Shown one piece after another: positions 1 through 7,518 of a stretch of DNA of 24,964 bases. This DNA comes from DASUFE01 sp036274675 (GTDB lineage: Bacteria; Pseudomonadota; Gammaproteobacteria; HTCC5015): positions 1 to 24,964 of the forward strand of contig DASUFE010000071.1 in the NCBI GenBank assembly GCA_036274675.1, written 5' to 3'. Position 1 is the stretch's first letter, and every line of letters begins with the position of its first letter. A program made the translations under genes and the position numbers. The notes under the pieces were generated by a model. The model worked only from the letters and a program-made list of their open reading frames with translations, ran no database searches and had not been told where the DNA came from.

Positions 1-422
1 ATGACGCAGCCGGGCATGTTCTTGTCGCAGCCGCCGATGGCGACGAAACCGTCGAAACCCTGGCAGCCGACGACCGTTTCGATGGAGTCCGCGATCACCT
101 CGCGCGACACCAGGCTGTATTTCATGCCCTCGGTGCCCATCGAAATCCCGTCCGAGATGGTGATCGTGTTGAACACCACGCCCTTGCCGCCAGCCTTGTC
201 GACCCCGGCGCAGGCATCGTCCGCCAGCTTGTTGATGTGCATATTGCAGGGCGTCACCATGCTCCAGGTCGAGGCGATGCCGATCTGCGGCTTGCTGAAA
301 TCCTCGTCCTTGAAGCCGATCGGCCGCAGCATCGCGCGGCTGGCCGAACGCTCCACCCCGTCGACGACGGGAGCGGAATATTGACGCAGCGGATCGGAGG
401 GAGGCGTGGTTTTCTTCGACAT
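1..422 (-). CDS. ilvD: Dihydroxy-acid dehydratase, N-terminal part (cut by window edge)
   Basis: Reading the minus strand from the ATG at 422 gives 140 complete codons that run off the left edge, so only the N-terminus is present. The translation has the IlvD signature order: an RAMLRPIGFKDEDFSKP stretch, then GIASTWSMVTPCN with the early cysteine, FNTITISDGISMGTEGM, SLVSREVIADSIE and finally IGGCDKNMPGC, which holds the next iron-sulfur ligand cysteine. The enzyme dehydrates 2,3-dihydroxy acids to 2-keto acids in valine, leucine and isoleucine synthesis, in the cytoplasm. The sequence resembles the roughly 560-residue IlvD branch more than the E. coli one (inference from the motif wording). 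The start is fixed by the family N-terminus and by an extended -10 element just upstream. No other ilv gene is seen here. Confidence 0.93.
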   Translation of the reverse strand, partial: MSKKTTPPSDPLRQYSAPVVDGVERSASRAMLRPIGFKDEDFSKPQIGIASTWSMVTPCNMHINKLADDACAGVDKAGGKGVVFNTITISDGISMGTEGMKYSLVSREVIADSIETVVGCQGFDGFVAIGGCDKNMPGCV

Positions 423-450
423 ATAGGGGCTCGTTAATATTAAGCGGATG

Positions 451-466
451 GGGCGGGATTATAACA
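451..466 (-). promoter_or_regulatory. Extended -10 promoter for ilvD
   Basis: On the minus strand positions 466-458 read TGTTATAAT, a perfect TATAAT preceded by the TG of an extended -10. The predicted start, near 451, leaves a leader of about 30 nt before the ilvD ATG at 422. There is no good -35 at 16-18 nt, which is usual for extended -10 promoters. No leader peptide or attenuator is visible. Confidence 0.5.
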
Positions 467-508
467 GTAGAGGGCGGTGGGGACGAAGAGGTCCCATGCA
501 CATCCCCC

Positions 509-541
509 TGGCCTTCGGCCATCCCCCTTCGTACCGAAGGG
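509..541. repeat. Two adjacent hairpins between rnd and ilvD
   Basis: TGGCC-ttc-GGCCA (509-521) is followed directly by a second stem, CCCTTCG-tac-CGAAGGG (525-541). A short direct repeat, ATCCCCCT, occurs at 502-509 and 521-528. The structure lies about 70 nt past the rnd stop on the minus strand and upstream of the ilvD promoter. It could act as a terminator or RNA-stabilising end for rnd. It lacks a U-tract, so an intrinsic terminator is not established. Confidence 0.4.
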
Positions 542-612
542 AGAATGATGGATTAAGATTCTTGGCGGCTTGGCGAATAAGAAATATAAAAAGTCGTGGC
601 AACGTGGCGTGC

Positions 613-1761
613 TTATTTAGGTATCAGGGTGGGCGCGTTATCGACGTAGGCCAGTTGTTGTTTGCCGGCCATTACATCCAATACGGTTTGCCCGGCAAGT
701 TCCAGGCGCCAGCCCTGGAGCAGGGGAATATCCCGCTCGCCGCTTAACAGGTTGTGGATGTGCTCGCGGGTGGCGAGGAGTTGCGGGCTGATGGAGTGCT
801 CGGCCGCCTTGATGCGCAGCGCGGCGTTGACCATGTCGGCGGTGGCTTCCTGCTGCATGCTGGGTTTGCGGTGGTTCTCGGTTTCGGGCCAGAGCTCCTT
901 CGGTTCCTGGAGCGCCTTGCCGATCAGGGCGAGCAGGGTGTCGGCGTAACGCTCGGCCGTGCCCGCGCTCAGGTCGCGCAGCTGTCCGAATTCCTCGCGC
1001 TGTTTCGGAGTCTGTTGCGCCAGTTGCAACAGCAGGTCGTCGCTCAGCACCCAGCGCTTGGGCTTGTTGACGGCCATCGCCTCGTGCTCGCGCCAGGCCG
1101 CGAGGTGCCGCAGCACGTTGAGCTTGACGCCGCGCAGCTTGTTCACGGCCTTGATGCGCTGCCAGGCGTTGTCCGGGTCGGGGCGGTAGCGTTCGGGCTG
1201 GGTAAGGTATTTCGAATCCTCTTCCACCCAGGACAGGCGCCGCGTGGCGATAAGCGCCTGCCGCAGCATCAGGTAGATATCGCGCAGGTAGCGTACGTCG
1301 TCGAGCGCGTACTCGATCTGCCCGGGCGAGAGCGGGCGCCGGCTCCAGTCGGTGCGGGTGTGGGTTTTTTCCAGTTGCACTTTCAGCAGTTCCTTCACCA
1401 GGTTGGCGTAACCGATCTGCTCGCCGTGGCCGAGGAAGGCGGCGGCGAGTTGGGTGTCGAACACCGGTTGCGGCAGGCTGCCGTTCAAGTGATAGAAAAT
1501 TTCCAGGTCCTGCCCGGCGGCATGGAAGACCTTGATGCTGTTCGGGTTCGCGATCAGCTCGAAGAAGCAGCCCAGGTCTTTTATCGCCAGCGTGTCGACG
1601 CAGGCCAGGATGCCGGGCGCACCGATCTGGATCAAGCAAAGCTGCGGATAATAGGTCTTCTCACGGATGAATTCGGTATCGATGGCGAGCCAGGGGCTGC
1701 TCGCAAGCTCCTGGCAGAGCTCGGCCAGGTCCTTCTGGGTATTGATGTATTTGTCCGTCAT
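613..1761 (-). CDS. rnd: Ribonuclease D
   Basis: This 382-residue protein is close to the E. coli length of about 375. The DEDDy exonuclease core is intact: D28 and E30 in AIDTEF, D85 in AAGQDLEIF, and the Y151-x3-D155 pair in YALDDVRYL, at the same numbering as E. coli RNase D. An HRDC RNA/DNA-binding domain follows at about 205-285 (LRGVKLNVLRHLAAWRE). The enzyme trims 3' ends of tRNA precursors and other small RNAs in the cytoplasm. It is transcribed away from rep in the same direction, 127 nt downstream of the rep stop. No good Shine-Dalgarno sequence precedes the ATG; a direct repeat occupies that place instead. The identification is secure; only the exact start is slightly open. Confidence 0.96.
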   Translation of the reverse strand: MTDKYINTQKDLAELCQELASSPWLAIDTEFIREKTYYPQLCLIQIGAPGILACVDTLAIKDLGCFFELIANPNSIKVFHAAGQDLEIFYHLNGSLPQPVFDTQLAAAFLGHGEQIGYANLVKELLKVQLEKTHTRTDWSRRPLSPGQIEYALDDVRYLRDIYLMLRQALIATRRLSWVEEDSKYLTQPERYRPDPDNAWQRIKAVNKLRGVKLNVLRHLAAWREHEAMAVNKPKRWVLSDDLLLQLAQQTPKQREEFGQLRDLSAGTAERYADTLLALIGKALQEPKELWPETENHRKPSMQQEATADMVNAALRIKAAEHSISPQLLATREHIHNLLSGERDIPLLQGWRLELAGQTVLDVMAGKQQLAYVDNAPTLIPK

Positions 1762-1770
1762 TTCAAACTG

Positions 1771-1792
1771 CCACTACTTACTACCACTACTT
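1771..1792. repeat. Short direct repeat just upstream of the rnd start
   Basis: CCACTACTT occurs at 1771-1779 and again at 1784-1792. On the rnd strand this reads AAGTAGTGG twice with a 13-nt period, starting 10 nt before the ATG. It sits where a ribosome binding site would be expected. A 6-bp inverted repeat, GCGCAA/TTGCGC (1814-1834), lies further upstream. Function unknown. Confidence 0.35.
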
Positions 1793-1888
1793 GGCGGGGG
1801 TATCAGGAGCCGGGCGCAATGCTACAGGTTGCGCGGGAAAAGCTGAAATAAATTTTTTCTATGCTCGCGGCTTTTATCCGGCGCATAG

Positions 1889-3880
1889 TCAATTGGAGTT
1901 ATTCAGCAGATTGCGCAGTGAGTTGAGGTTGGCGCTGCCGCGGGCGCGCTTTTCCTCGCTGGAGCCGGTATTGCGGCCCTCCCACTGCAGATCGTCGGCG
2001 GGCAGCTCGGCAAGGAAGCGGCTGGGTTCACAACCGGCCGCTTCGCCCTGGCGCTTGCGGGTGCGAGCATGACTGATCAGCAGCTGTTGCCGGGCGCGGG
2101 TGATACCGACGTAGGCGAGGCGGCGTTCTTCCTGAATACCCTCGTCGCTGTCGCTGCCGTGATGCGGCAGCAGGCCTTCCTCGAAACCCGCGAGGCACAC
2201 CCAGGGAAATTCCAGGCCCTTGGCGGCGTGCAGGGTCATCAGCTGCACCGCGTCGAGTTCGTCGGAGTCCTCGCGCCGTTCCAGCATGTCCATGAGTGAG
2301 AGCTTGGCGGTGAGTTCCTCCACGTTCAGGCCCTCGTCCTGTTTGCGGCTCAGGTTCTGCACCCATTCCGTCAGTTCCTCGATGTTCTTCAGGCGGGAGT
2401 CGGCGGCATTCTTGTCCTTGACGCTGTTGCGCAGCCAGTCGGCGTAGCCGGTGTCGTTCAGGATGCGCCGCAGCACGGCCGGCGCCTTCTCGGAACCCGC
2501 CGCGCGCTTGATTTCCTGCATCCAGTCGAAGAATTGAGCCAGGCGGCTGCGCATCGGGTTGACTATGTTCTTGTCGGCGAGCGCAAGACCGATGGCGAGG
2601 TAGAGGCTGGTCTGGTTCGCCGAGGCGATCTCGGCCAGTTTTTCCAGGCTGCTGGCGCCGATCTCGCGCCGCGGCACGTTGATGATGCGCAGCAGCGCCG
2701 CGTCGTCATCGGAGTTCGCGACCAGCCGCAGGTAAGCCAGCAGGTCCTTGATCTCGGCGCGATCAAAGAAGGCGGTGCCGCCGCTTACCTTATAAGGAAT
2801 GCTGTGCAGGCGCAGCATGCTTTCAAAGGGCCGCGACTGGTGGTTGCCGCGGTAGAGGATCGCGAAGTCGCGGTTGCGCATGCTCTGCTGGAATTTGAGA
2901 TGGATGATCTCGTTGACCACGCGCTCGGCCTCGTCCTCCGCGCTGTCGCAGCTCAGCACCTTGACCGGATCGCCGTAGCCGAGGCCGCTCCAGAGTTTCT
3001 TCTCGAAATGATGCGGGTTGTTGCCGATCAGCTGGTTGGCGCATTTGAGGATGCAGCCGGTGCTGCGGTAGTTCTGTTCGAGCTTGATGACTTCAAGGCC
3101 CGGCAGATCCTCGATCAGGCGCTGCATGTTCTCCGGTTGCGCGCCGCGCCAGGCATAGATCGACTGGTCGTCGTCGCCCACCGCCGTGAGCTTCGCTTCG
3201 GCGCCGAGCAGCAGTCTGACGAATTCATATTGCGTGCCATTGGTGTCCTGGTATTCGTCCACCAGCAGGTAGCGGATCCGATCCTGCCAGCGCGCGCGCA
3301 CTTCGGCGTTGTTCTGCAGCAGCAGCATGGGCTGCAGGATCAGGTCGTCGAAGTCCACCGCGTTGTAGGCCTTGATCTGCTGCTGGTAGGCCTGGTAGAG
3401 AGTGGCCATGGCCTGCGCGTCGGCCGTATCGCTCGATACGGTCATCGCGTTTTTAAATTGCGATATCCGCCAGGCGAGATTTTTTTCGTCGCCGTCATAA
3501 CCCTGAGAGTCGCGCTGCAGGATCTGTTGCAGCACCGTCTGCACGTCGTCCGGACCGAGGATCGTCATGCCCGGCCGGTAGCCGAGATGGCGGCATTCCT
3601 TGCGCAGCAGGTTGAGGCCCAGCGTGTGGAAGGTCGAGATCTGCAGGGCGGCGGCCTGTTCGCGGGATACCAGCGCCGCCACGCGGCCGCGCATCTCGTT
3701 GGCGGCCTTGTTGGTAAAGGTGACGGCGACGATGCTGTCGGGGGCGGCGCCTTTTTGCAGCAGGTGCGCGATCTTTTCGGTGATCACCCGCGTTTTGCCG
3801 CTGCCGGCTCCCGCGAGTACCAGCAGATGACGGTCGCTGCAGGTGATGGCGCGGCGTTGTTGCGGGTTGGGCTTGGTCAT
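1889..3880 (-). CDS. rep: ATP-dependent DNA helicase Rep (SF1A)
   Basis: The protein has 663 residues, against 673 in E. coli Rep. Motif I (Walker A) is AGAGSGKT at 23-30. Motif Ia, TFTNKAA, starts near 54, motif II is DEYQDT at 208-213 and motif III is GDDDQSIYAWRG at 235-246. The QNYRS motif IV follows, then VQLMTLHAAKGLEFPWV and RRLAYVGITRA near the C-terminus. The wording matches Rep rather than UvrD throughout, including GYGDPVKVLS, AILYRGNHQSR and PYKVSGGTAFFDRAEIKDLLAYLR. Rep is a 3'-5' translocase that helps replication forks past protein roadblocks and works with DnaB and PriC. The gene is divergent from ampD and is followed on the same strand by rnd. The N-terminal TKPNPQQRRAI supports the ATG at 3880. 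Confidence 0.97.
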   Translation of the reverse strand: MTKPNPQQRRAITCSDRHLLVLAGAGSGKTRVITEKIAHLLQKGAAPDSIVAVTFTNKAANEMRGRVAALVSREQAAALQISTFHTLGLNLLRKECRHLGYRPGMTILGPDDVQTVLQQILQRDSQGYDGDEKNLAWRISQFKNAMTVSSDTADAQAMATLYQAYQQQIKAYNAVDFDDLILQPMLLLQNNAEVRARWQDRIRYLLVDEYQDTNGTQYEFVRLLLGAEAKLTAVGDDDQSIYAWRGAQPENMQRLIEDLPGLEVIKLEQNYRSTGCILKCANQLIGNNPHHFEKKLWSGLGYGDPVKVLSCDSAEDEAERVVNEIIHLKFQQSMRNRDFAILYRGNHQSRPFESMLRLHSIPYKVSGGTAFFDRAEIKDLLAYLRLVANSDDDAALLRIINVPRREIGASSLEKLAEIASANQTSLYLAIGLALADKNIVNPMRSRLAQFFDWMQEIKRAAGSEKAPAVLRRILNDTGYADWLRNSVKDKNAADSRLKNIEELTEWVQNLSRKQDEGLNVEELTAKLSLMDMLERREDSDELDAVQLMTLHAAKGLEFPWVCLAGFEEGLLPHHGSDSDEGIQEERRLAYVGITRARQQLLISHARTRKRQGEAAGCEPSRFLAELPADDLQWEGRNTGSSEEKRARGSANLNSLRNLLNNSN

Positions 3881-3906
3881 GCGAGGCGCATTGTACCAGC
3901 ACGATC

Positions 3907-3934
3907 AAAATAAACACCCTTGACATATTCACAA
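3907..3934 (-). promoter_or_regulatory. Candidate rep promoter
   Basis: The minus strand carries TTGTGA (3934-3929), a 16-nt spacer and TATTTT (3912-3907), about 27 nt before the rep ATG at 3880. The match to the sigma-70 consensus is moderate. A TTGACA at 3920-3925 on the plus strand has no good -10 partner. Confidence 0.33.
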
Positions 3935-3987
3935 AACGGTCAGGATCGACGCCATTTCCATGCAGGGCTCCGCGCAGCGCCTCAAAA

Positions 3988-4016
3988 TGGCTATTCGTGC
4001 GGGCATGGCTTAAAAT
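3988..4016 (+). promoter_or_regulatory. Candidate ampD promoter
   Basis: TAAAAT at 4011-4016 is a good -10. The -35 at 17 nt is weak (TGGCTA, 3988-3993). Transcription would begin about 20-25 nt before the ampD ATG at 4046. Confidence 0.3.
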
Positions 4017-4045
4017 CGCCGTTACGCGAAACTGGCGATGTCCGC

Positions 4046-4621
4046 ATGAAGATCGATGCAGAAACGGGATTATTGGAAGAGGCGCGGCAGGTGCCGTCGC
4101 CGAACTTCAACGAGCGTCCGTCCGGAGCGGTTCCCGAGCTCATTGTTATCCACGGTATCAGCCTGCCGCCGGGGGAGTTCGGCGGTACGGCCATCGACCG
4201 GTTTTTCACCAATTGCCTGGACTGTTCACTCCATCCGTACTTCAGCCAGATCGAAGGTTTGCAGGTCTCATCCCACCTGTTGATCGGTCGCGGCGGTGAG
4301 ATCGTCCAGTACGTGCCCTTTTCGCGCCGCGCCTGGCACGCGGGGGTGTCCTCCTACAGAGGCCGGGAGAACTGCAACGATTTTTCGATCGGTATAGAGC
4401 TGGAGGGGACGGATGAGTTACCCTATGCCGAGGCGCAGTACCGGCGGCTGACCGAAGTGGTGGCCTGCCTGCTGCGGACCTACGATTCCCTGAGCGCGCA
4501 AGACATTGTCGGCCATTCCGATATCGCGCCGGGGCGCAAGACCGATCCAGGCCCGGCTTTCGACTGGGCCTATTTTCGGCAGTGTTTAAACCTTGTCATG
4601 CAACACGTATCTGATGATTGA
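4046..4621 (+). CDS. ampD: 1,6-anhydro-N-acetylmuramyl-L-alanine amidase AmpD
   Basis: From the ATG at 4046 the product has 191 residues, matching the AmpD length of about 185. The frame is open further upstream, but that extension has no family similarity, and PSPNFNERP aligns with the usual AmpD start. The zinc ligands are H36 (VIHGISLPPGEFGG), H157 and D167 (GHSDIAPGRKTDPGPAFDW). The catalytic helpers E118 (GIELEGTD) and K165 are also present. The enzyme removes the stem peptide from anhydro-muropeptides in the cytoplasm during peptidoglycan recycling. In many gammaproteobacteria its loss leads to muropeptide build-up and AmpR-driven beta-lactamase induction. No ampC or ampR lies in this window, so only the recycling role is supported here. 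ampE follows after 9 nt. Confidence 0.97.
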   Translation: MKIDAETGLLEEARQVPSPNFNERPSGAVPELIVIHGISLPPGEFGGTAIDRFFTNCLDCSLHPYFSQIEGLQVSSHLLIGRGGEIVQYVPFSRRAWHAGVSSYRGRENCNDFSIGIELEGTDELPYAEAQYRRLTEVVACLLRTYDSLSAQDIVGHSDIAPGRKTDPGPAFDWAYFRQCLNLVMQHVSDD

Positions 4622-4630
4622 AGGACTGCA

Positions 4631-5521
4631 ATGGCGCTTATCGTAATCGTAATTAGCCTGATCCTGGAATTCGTGGTGGCGCGCTGGCAGGAGCTGCGGC
4701 AGCTCCACTGGCTGGACTCCTTCCGTCAGGCCTTATATCAACGGTTGCCCGCGGACTGGACTACGGGCTGGCGCGGACTAATCGCCTTGCTCGTTCCCGT
4801 GGTCCTCGGAATGCTGCTGTTGCAGGCCCTGGTCAACGACCGCGCTTTCGGACTGCTGGAACTGCTGCTGGGCATCGCCGTGCTGACCTACTGCCTCGGT
4901 CCCGAGTCCTTCGACGAACTGGTCAACCAATACCTTCGCGCCTGCGAGGAAAAGGATGTGCGCCAGGCACAGCTGATCGCGAAGAAGATTCTGCTGGAGC
5001 CCCTCTCCACCAATATCCACCATCTGTCGGCTCAGGTGACCCGCGCCGTTTTCTACGAGGCCGAGAAGAGGCTGTTCGGCGTTTTGTTCTGGTTCCTGCT
5101 GCTCGGTCCGGCCGGGGCCTTGCTTTATCGCATGGCGGTTTTCCTTGCTGAGGAAAATTATCACGCGGGCGGCACTGCCTCGGAGCCTGCCATGGTTCTG
5201 CACGGTATCCTGGACTGGGCGCCATCCCGCCTGCTGGCGCTGACTTTTTTCATGACGGGAAGTTACGACGACGCCGCCCGCGGATGGCGCAAGAGCTTCA
5301 TCGCAGGAGCGGTGGATCTGAGCCTGCGCAACCGCATGTTCGTGATCCTGACCGGTAGCGCCGCCATGCGGCACGAAGTGGACGACAGCGTGGTCCATCC
5401 GGACAACCAGGAGGAGTATGATCTGCAGTGGCTGCGTGTCGCGCGCGTACTGATCATACGCTCGCTGATCGTGTGGGTGGCGGTGATCGCGCTGCTGACC
5501 CTGGCCGGACTCTTTGTATAA
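4631..5521 (+). CDS. ampE: AmpE, inner-membrane regulatory/signalling protein
   Basis: This 296-residue membrane protein lies 9 nt after the ampD stop, with an AAGGA ribosome site overlapping that stop. The N-terminus MALIVIVISLILEFV is a membrane segment. Further hydrophobic segments lie at about 48-70, 74-88, 150-170 and 272-295. The conserved FWFLLLGPAGALLYR stretch and the SFDELVNQYL region are typical of AmpE. The family is known as the partner of AmpD in an operon and has been proposed to sense or transport cell-wall signals; its exact biochemical role is not settled. Context and hallmark motif make the call firm. The gene is probably cotranscribed with ampD. Confidence 0.93.
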   Translation: MALIVIVISLILEFVVARWQELRQLHWLDSFRQALYQRLPADWTTGWRGLIALLVPVVLGMLLLQALVNDRAFGLLELLLGIAVLTYCLGPESFDELVNQYLRACEEKDVRQAQLIAKKILLEPLSTNIHHLSAQVTRAVFYEAEKRLFGVLFWFLLLGPAGALLYRMAVFLAEENYHAGGTASEPAMVLHGILDWAPSRLLALTFFMTGSYDDAARGWRKSFIAGAVDLSLRNRMFVILTGSAAMRHEVDDSVVHPDNQEEYDLQWLRVARVLIIRSLIVWVAVIALLTLAGLFV

Positions 5522-5529
5522 ATAAGCCG

Positions 5530-6324
5530 GTGCCCGGTTTTCAAATATTATTGACGAATCCTTTCCTGCAGGCCGCTATCGAGGCCGCGCGAGCGGCCGA
5601 GGCGGTGATCCGCCGGCATTACGCACGAGGCGTCGAAGTTGCGCTCAAACAGGACTCAAGCCCGGTCACCATCGCCGATATAGAATCTGAACGCGCGATC
5701 ATCGACGTGCTGGCGCGGGCCTTCCCCGGACACGGGTTCTATGGCGAGGAAACCGGCCGTCGCAATGCGCAGGCCGAATACGTCTGGTTGATCGATCCAA
5801 TCGACGGTACCAAGAGCTTTATCCGCGGCACGCCGTTCTTTTCGACGCAGATCGCCCTGATGCACCGGGGACGACTGATTGCGGGTGTATCCAACGCTTT
5901 CATGTTCAATGAACTGGCCTATGCGGCGGTCGGCGAGGGCGCCTGGCTGAACGGCGCATCCCTTAAAGTCAGTACGGTTACCGCCCTGGAAGAGGCCACA
6001 CTTTCAGTCGGCAATGTCACGGCGCTCGCGGCATCGCCGAGCTGGCCGGCACTGGGGGATTTGATTGATTCCATCAACCGCTTTCGCGGTTACGGAGATT
6101 TTCTGCACTATCACCTGCTGGCGGCGGGCAAGCTGGATTGCGTGATCGAAACGGGCCTCAGCATCCTCGACATGGCGGCGCTGGCCGTCATCGTGCGCGA
6201 GGCGGGCGGAGTGTTCACCGATCTCGCCGGGCGCGAACTCGATATCAACAGCAAGAGCGTCCTCGCCGCTTCCACTCCACAGCTGCATCGCCTCGTTCTG
6301 AACCGCCTTAAATATTCGGAATAA
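5530..6324 (+). CDS. Inositol monophosphatase-family phosphatase (possibly histidinol-phosphatase-like)
   Basis: Metal-dependent sugar/inositol phosphatase fold. With a GTG start at 5530 the protein has 264 residues. The frame is open back to 5428 inside ampE, and TTG at 5551 is another possible start. No candidate has a clear Shine-Dalgarno sequence, so the start is uncertain. The family metal sites are present: GEET (E73-E74) and DPIDGTKSF (D89-F97). A third motif, LDMAA, keeps the aspartate, but leucine replaces the usual tryptophan of WDxAA. Substrates in this family include inositol-1-phosphate, histidinol phosphate and 3'-phosphoadenosine phosphates. The IDPIDGTKSFIRGTPFF wording recalls HisN-type histidinol phosphatases, but the substrate cannot be decided from sequence alone. 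The gene follows ampE after about 8 nt and may share its transcript. Confidence 0.85.
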   Translation: MPGFQILLTNPFLQAAIEAARAAEAVIRRHYARGVEVALKQDSSPVTIADIESERAIIDVLARAFPGHGFYGEETGRRNAQAEYVWLIDPIDGTKSFIRGTPFFSTQIALMHRGRLIAGVSNAFMFNELAYAAVGEGAWLNGASLKVSTVTALEEATLSVGNVTALAASPSWPALGDLIDSINRFRGYGDFLHYHLLAAGKLDCVIETGLSILDMAALAVIVREAGGVFTDLAGRELDINSKSVLAASTPQLHRLVLNRLKYSE

Positions 6325-6539
6325 TCTTTCGCAGAGAACGCCGGTTAAAACTATTTCTCGCAGGGCTCGCAAAGGTGCTGCATGTTGATGCGCAGAGCTT
6401 GCAGAGAGCGCCATCGATGCCCGCAGACTGTACCAGCGGGCTAACTCCGCGTTCCCAGCTTGCTTTGCGAGCTTGTGATGCAGTGTTCTCGGCGAACTCT
6501 GCGAGAGGCACATTTTCTTCGCGAGCTTTGCGAGAGATC
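6325..6539. repeat. Dispersed convergent-junction repeat, copy A
   Basis: Fills the whole gap between the phosphatase stop (6324) and the tatD stop (6540-6542, minus strand). The left end reads TCTTTCGCAGAGAACGCCGG, followed by a second module, ATTTCTCGCAGGGCTCGC, at 6353. The right end has CTCTGCGAGAGG (about 6497-6508) and CTTTGCGAGAGAT (6526-6538). Left and right modules are inversely oriented. The same modules recur at 8757-9256 and 21525-21770. No ORF with family similarity is seen in it. Confidence 0.7.
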
Positions 6540-7328
6540 TTATTTTAAATTAAAGAATTCCTTAGCCGTGGCGGTGGTTTCGGCGGCGACCTGTTCGCAG
6601 GTTTTGCCGACGGCATCGGCGATCGCCTCCACGACATAGGGCAGGTAACAGGGTTCGTTGCGGCGGCTTTTCGGCGGGGGTTTGATGGTGCGCGGCAGCA
6701 GATAAGGCGCATCCGATTCCACCATCAAACGGTCCGGCGGGACCAGCCCTATAAAATCCTTGAGCCCGTGCCCGCGCCGTTCGTCGCAGATCCACCCTGT
6801 TATGCCGATGTAGCATCCAAGCTGCAGATAGGTTTCCAGCTGCGATCGCGTGCCAGTGAAGCAGTGGACCACGACTTTGGGCAGCATCTTCAGAAAAGGC
6901 CCGAGTATCGCGACGAAGCGGTCATGCGCGTCCCGCTCATGCAGGAACACCGGCTTGCCGATTTCGCAGGCGATTTCCAGTTGGGCGGAGAAACAGCGCT
7001 CCTGTACCTGCCGCGGCGAGAGATCGCGATAGAAGTCGAGCCCGCATTCTCCCATCGCCACGATTTCAGGCGCACTGCCGAGTAAACGCAACTCGGAGCC
7101 GTAGGCCTCCGTATAGTGTGAAGCCTCATGCGGATGAACGCCGGCGGTGCAATAGAGTCCAGAAAATCTTCGCGTCAGATTTAATGCCGCGACATTACCA
7201 GAAGCCGAGGCGCCCGTTACAACGATGGGGCCGATTCCCTGCGTCGAGGCGCGCTCCAGAACCTGTTCCAGATCGGGTTGGAAGGATTCATGCGTAAGAT
7301 TCGCCCCGATATCGATCAATGAATGCAT
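6540..7328 (-). CDS. tatD: TatD-family metal-dependent DNase
   Basis: The protein has 262 residues, against 260 in E. coli TatD. TIM-barrel amidohydrolase-type nuclease with metal ligands H65 and H67 (GVHPH), E94 (GECGLDF), H130 (FLHERDAHDRF), H155 (HCFTGT) and D206 (ESDAPYLLPR). The GITGWICDERRG and RRNEPCYLP stretches are specific to TatD proper rather than the YcfH or YjjV paralogues. TatD acts as a 3'-5' exonuclease on single-stranded DNA/RNA and is linked to repair of oxidative DNA damage. Despite its name it is not needed for Tat export. No tatABC genes are nearby. On the minus strand TATGAT (7342-7337) just upstream could be a -10. The gene ends against repeat copy A. Confidence 0.95.
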   Translation of the reverse strand: MHSLIDIGANLTHESFQPDLEQVLERASTQGIGPIVVTGASASGNVAALNLTRRFSGLYCTAGVHPHEASHYTEAYGSELRLLGSAPEIVAMGECGLDFYRDLSPRQVQERCFSAQLEIACEIGKPVFLHERDAHDRFVAILGPFLKMLPKVVVHCFTGTRSQLETYLQLGCYIGITGWICDERRGHGLKDFIGLVPPDRLMVESDAPYLLPRTIKPPPKSRRNEPCYLPYVVEAIADAVGKTCEQVAAETTATAKEFFNLK

Positions 7329-7518
7329 GGCACGGAATCATACCTGTTTATGCCGCCGATTAATAAGGAATATGTTGGATAGATTGTTGGAATATAAAGC
7401 CGGGGAAAGTGACGATTGCTTCATGCTTTTGAAGTTCACTTTGTCAAGGCGCAGTAAATTCTTTTTTTGCCAGTCCAATCGCTTTACTCCAGCTACAGTT
7501 TTTATATGGATATTGCAA

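Noticed and set aside
754..1851. 365-codon plus-strand open frame opposite rnd
   Set aside because: RNase D on the other strand has every catalytic residue; this frame has no recognisable motif and extends across the rnd promoter region.
2534..3913. 459-codon plus-strand open frame opposite rep
   Set aside because: It is the antisense shadow of the conserved rep gene. The high GC content removes stop codons, and the translation has no domain pattern.
3920..3948. TTGACA at 3920-3925 as the ampD promoter -35
   Set aside because: At 16-18 nt the downstream sequence (around GGATCG) is a poor -10; TAAAAT at 4011 is a better candidate.
4046..5521. AmpR/AmpC-type beta-lactamase locus suggested by ampD-ampE
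   Set aside because: No ampC or ampR is in the window; ampD-ampE alone is the normal recycling pair.
6325..6539. Insertion sequence or transposase remnant
   Set aside because: No transposase frame or target-site duplication is seen; only the short inverted modules shared with the other copies.
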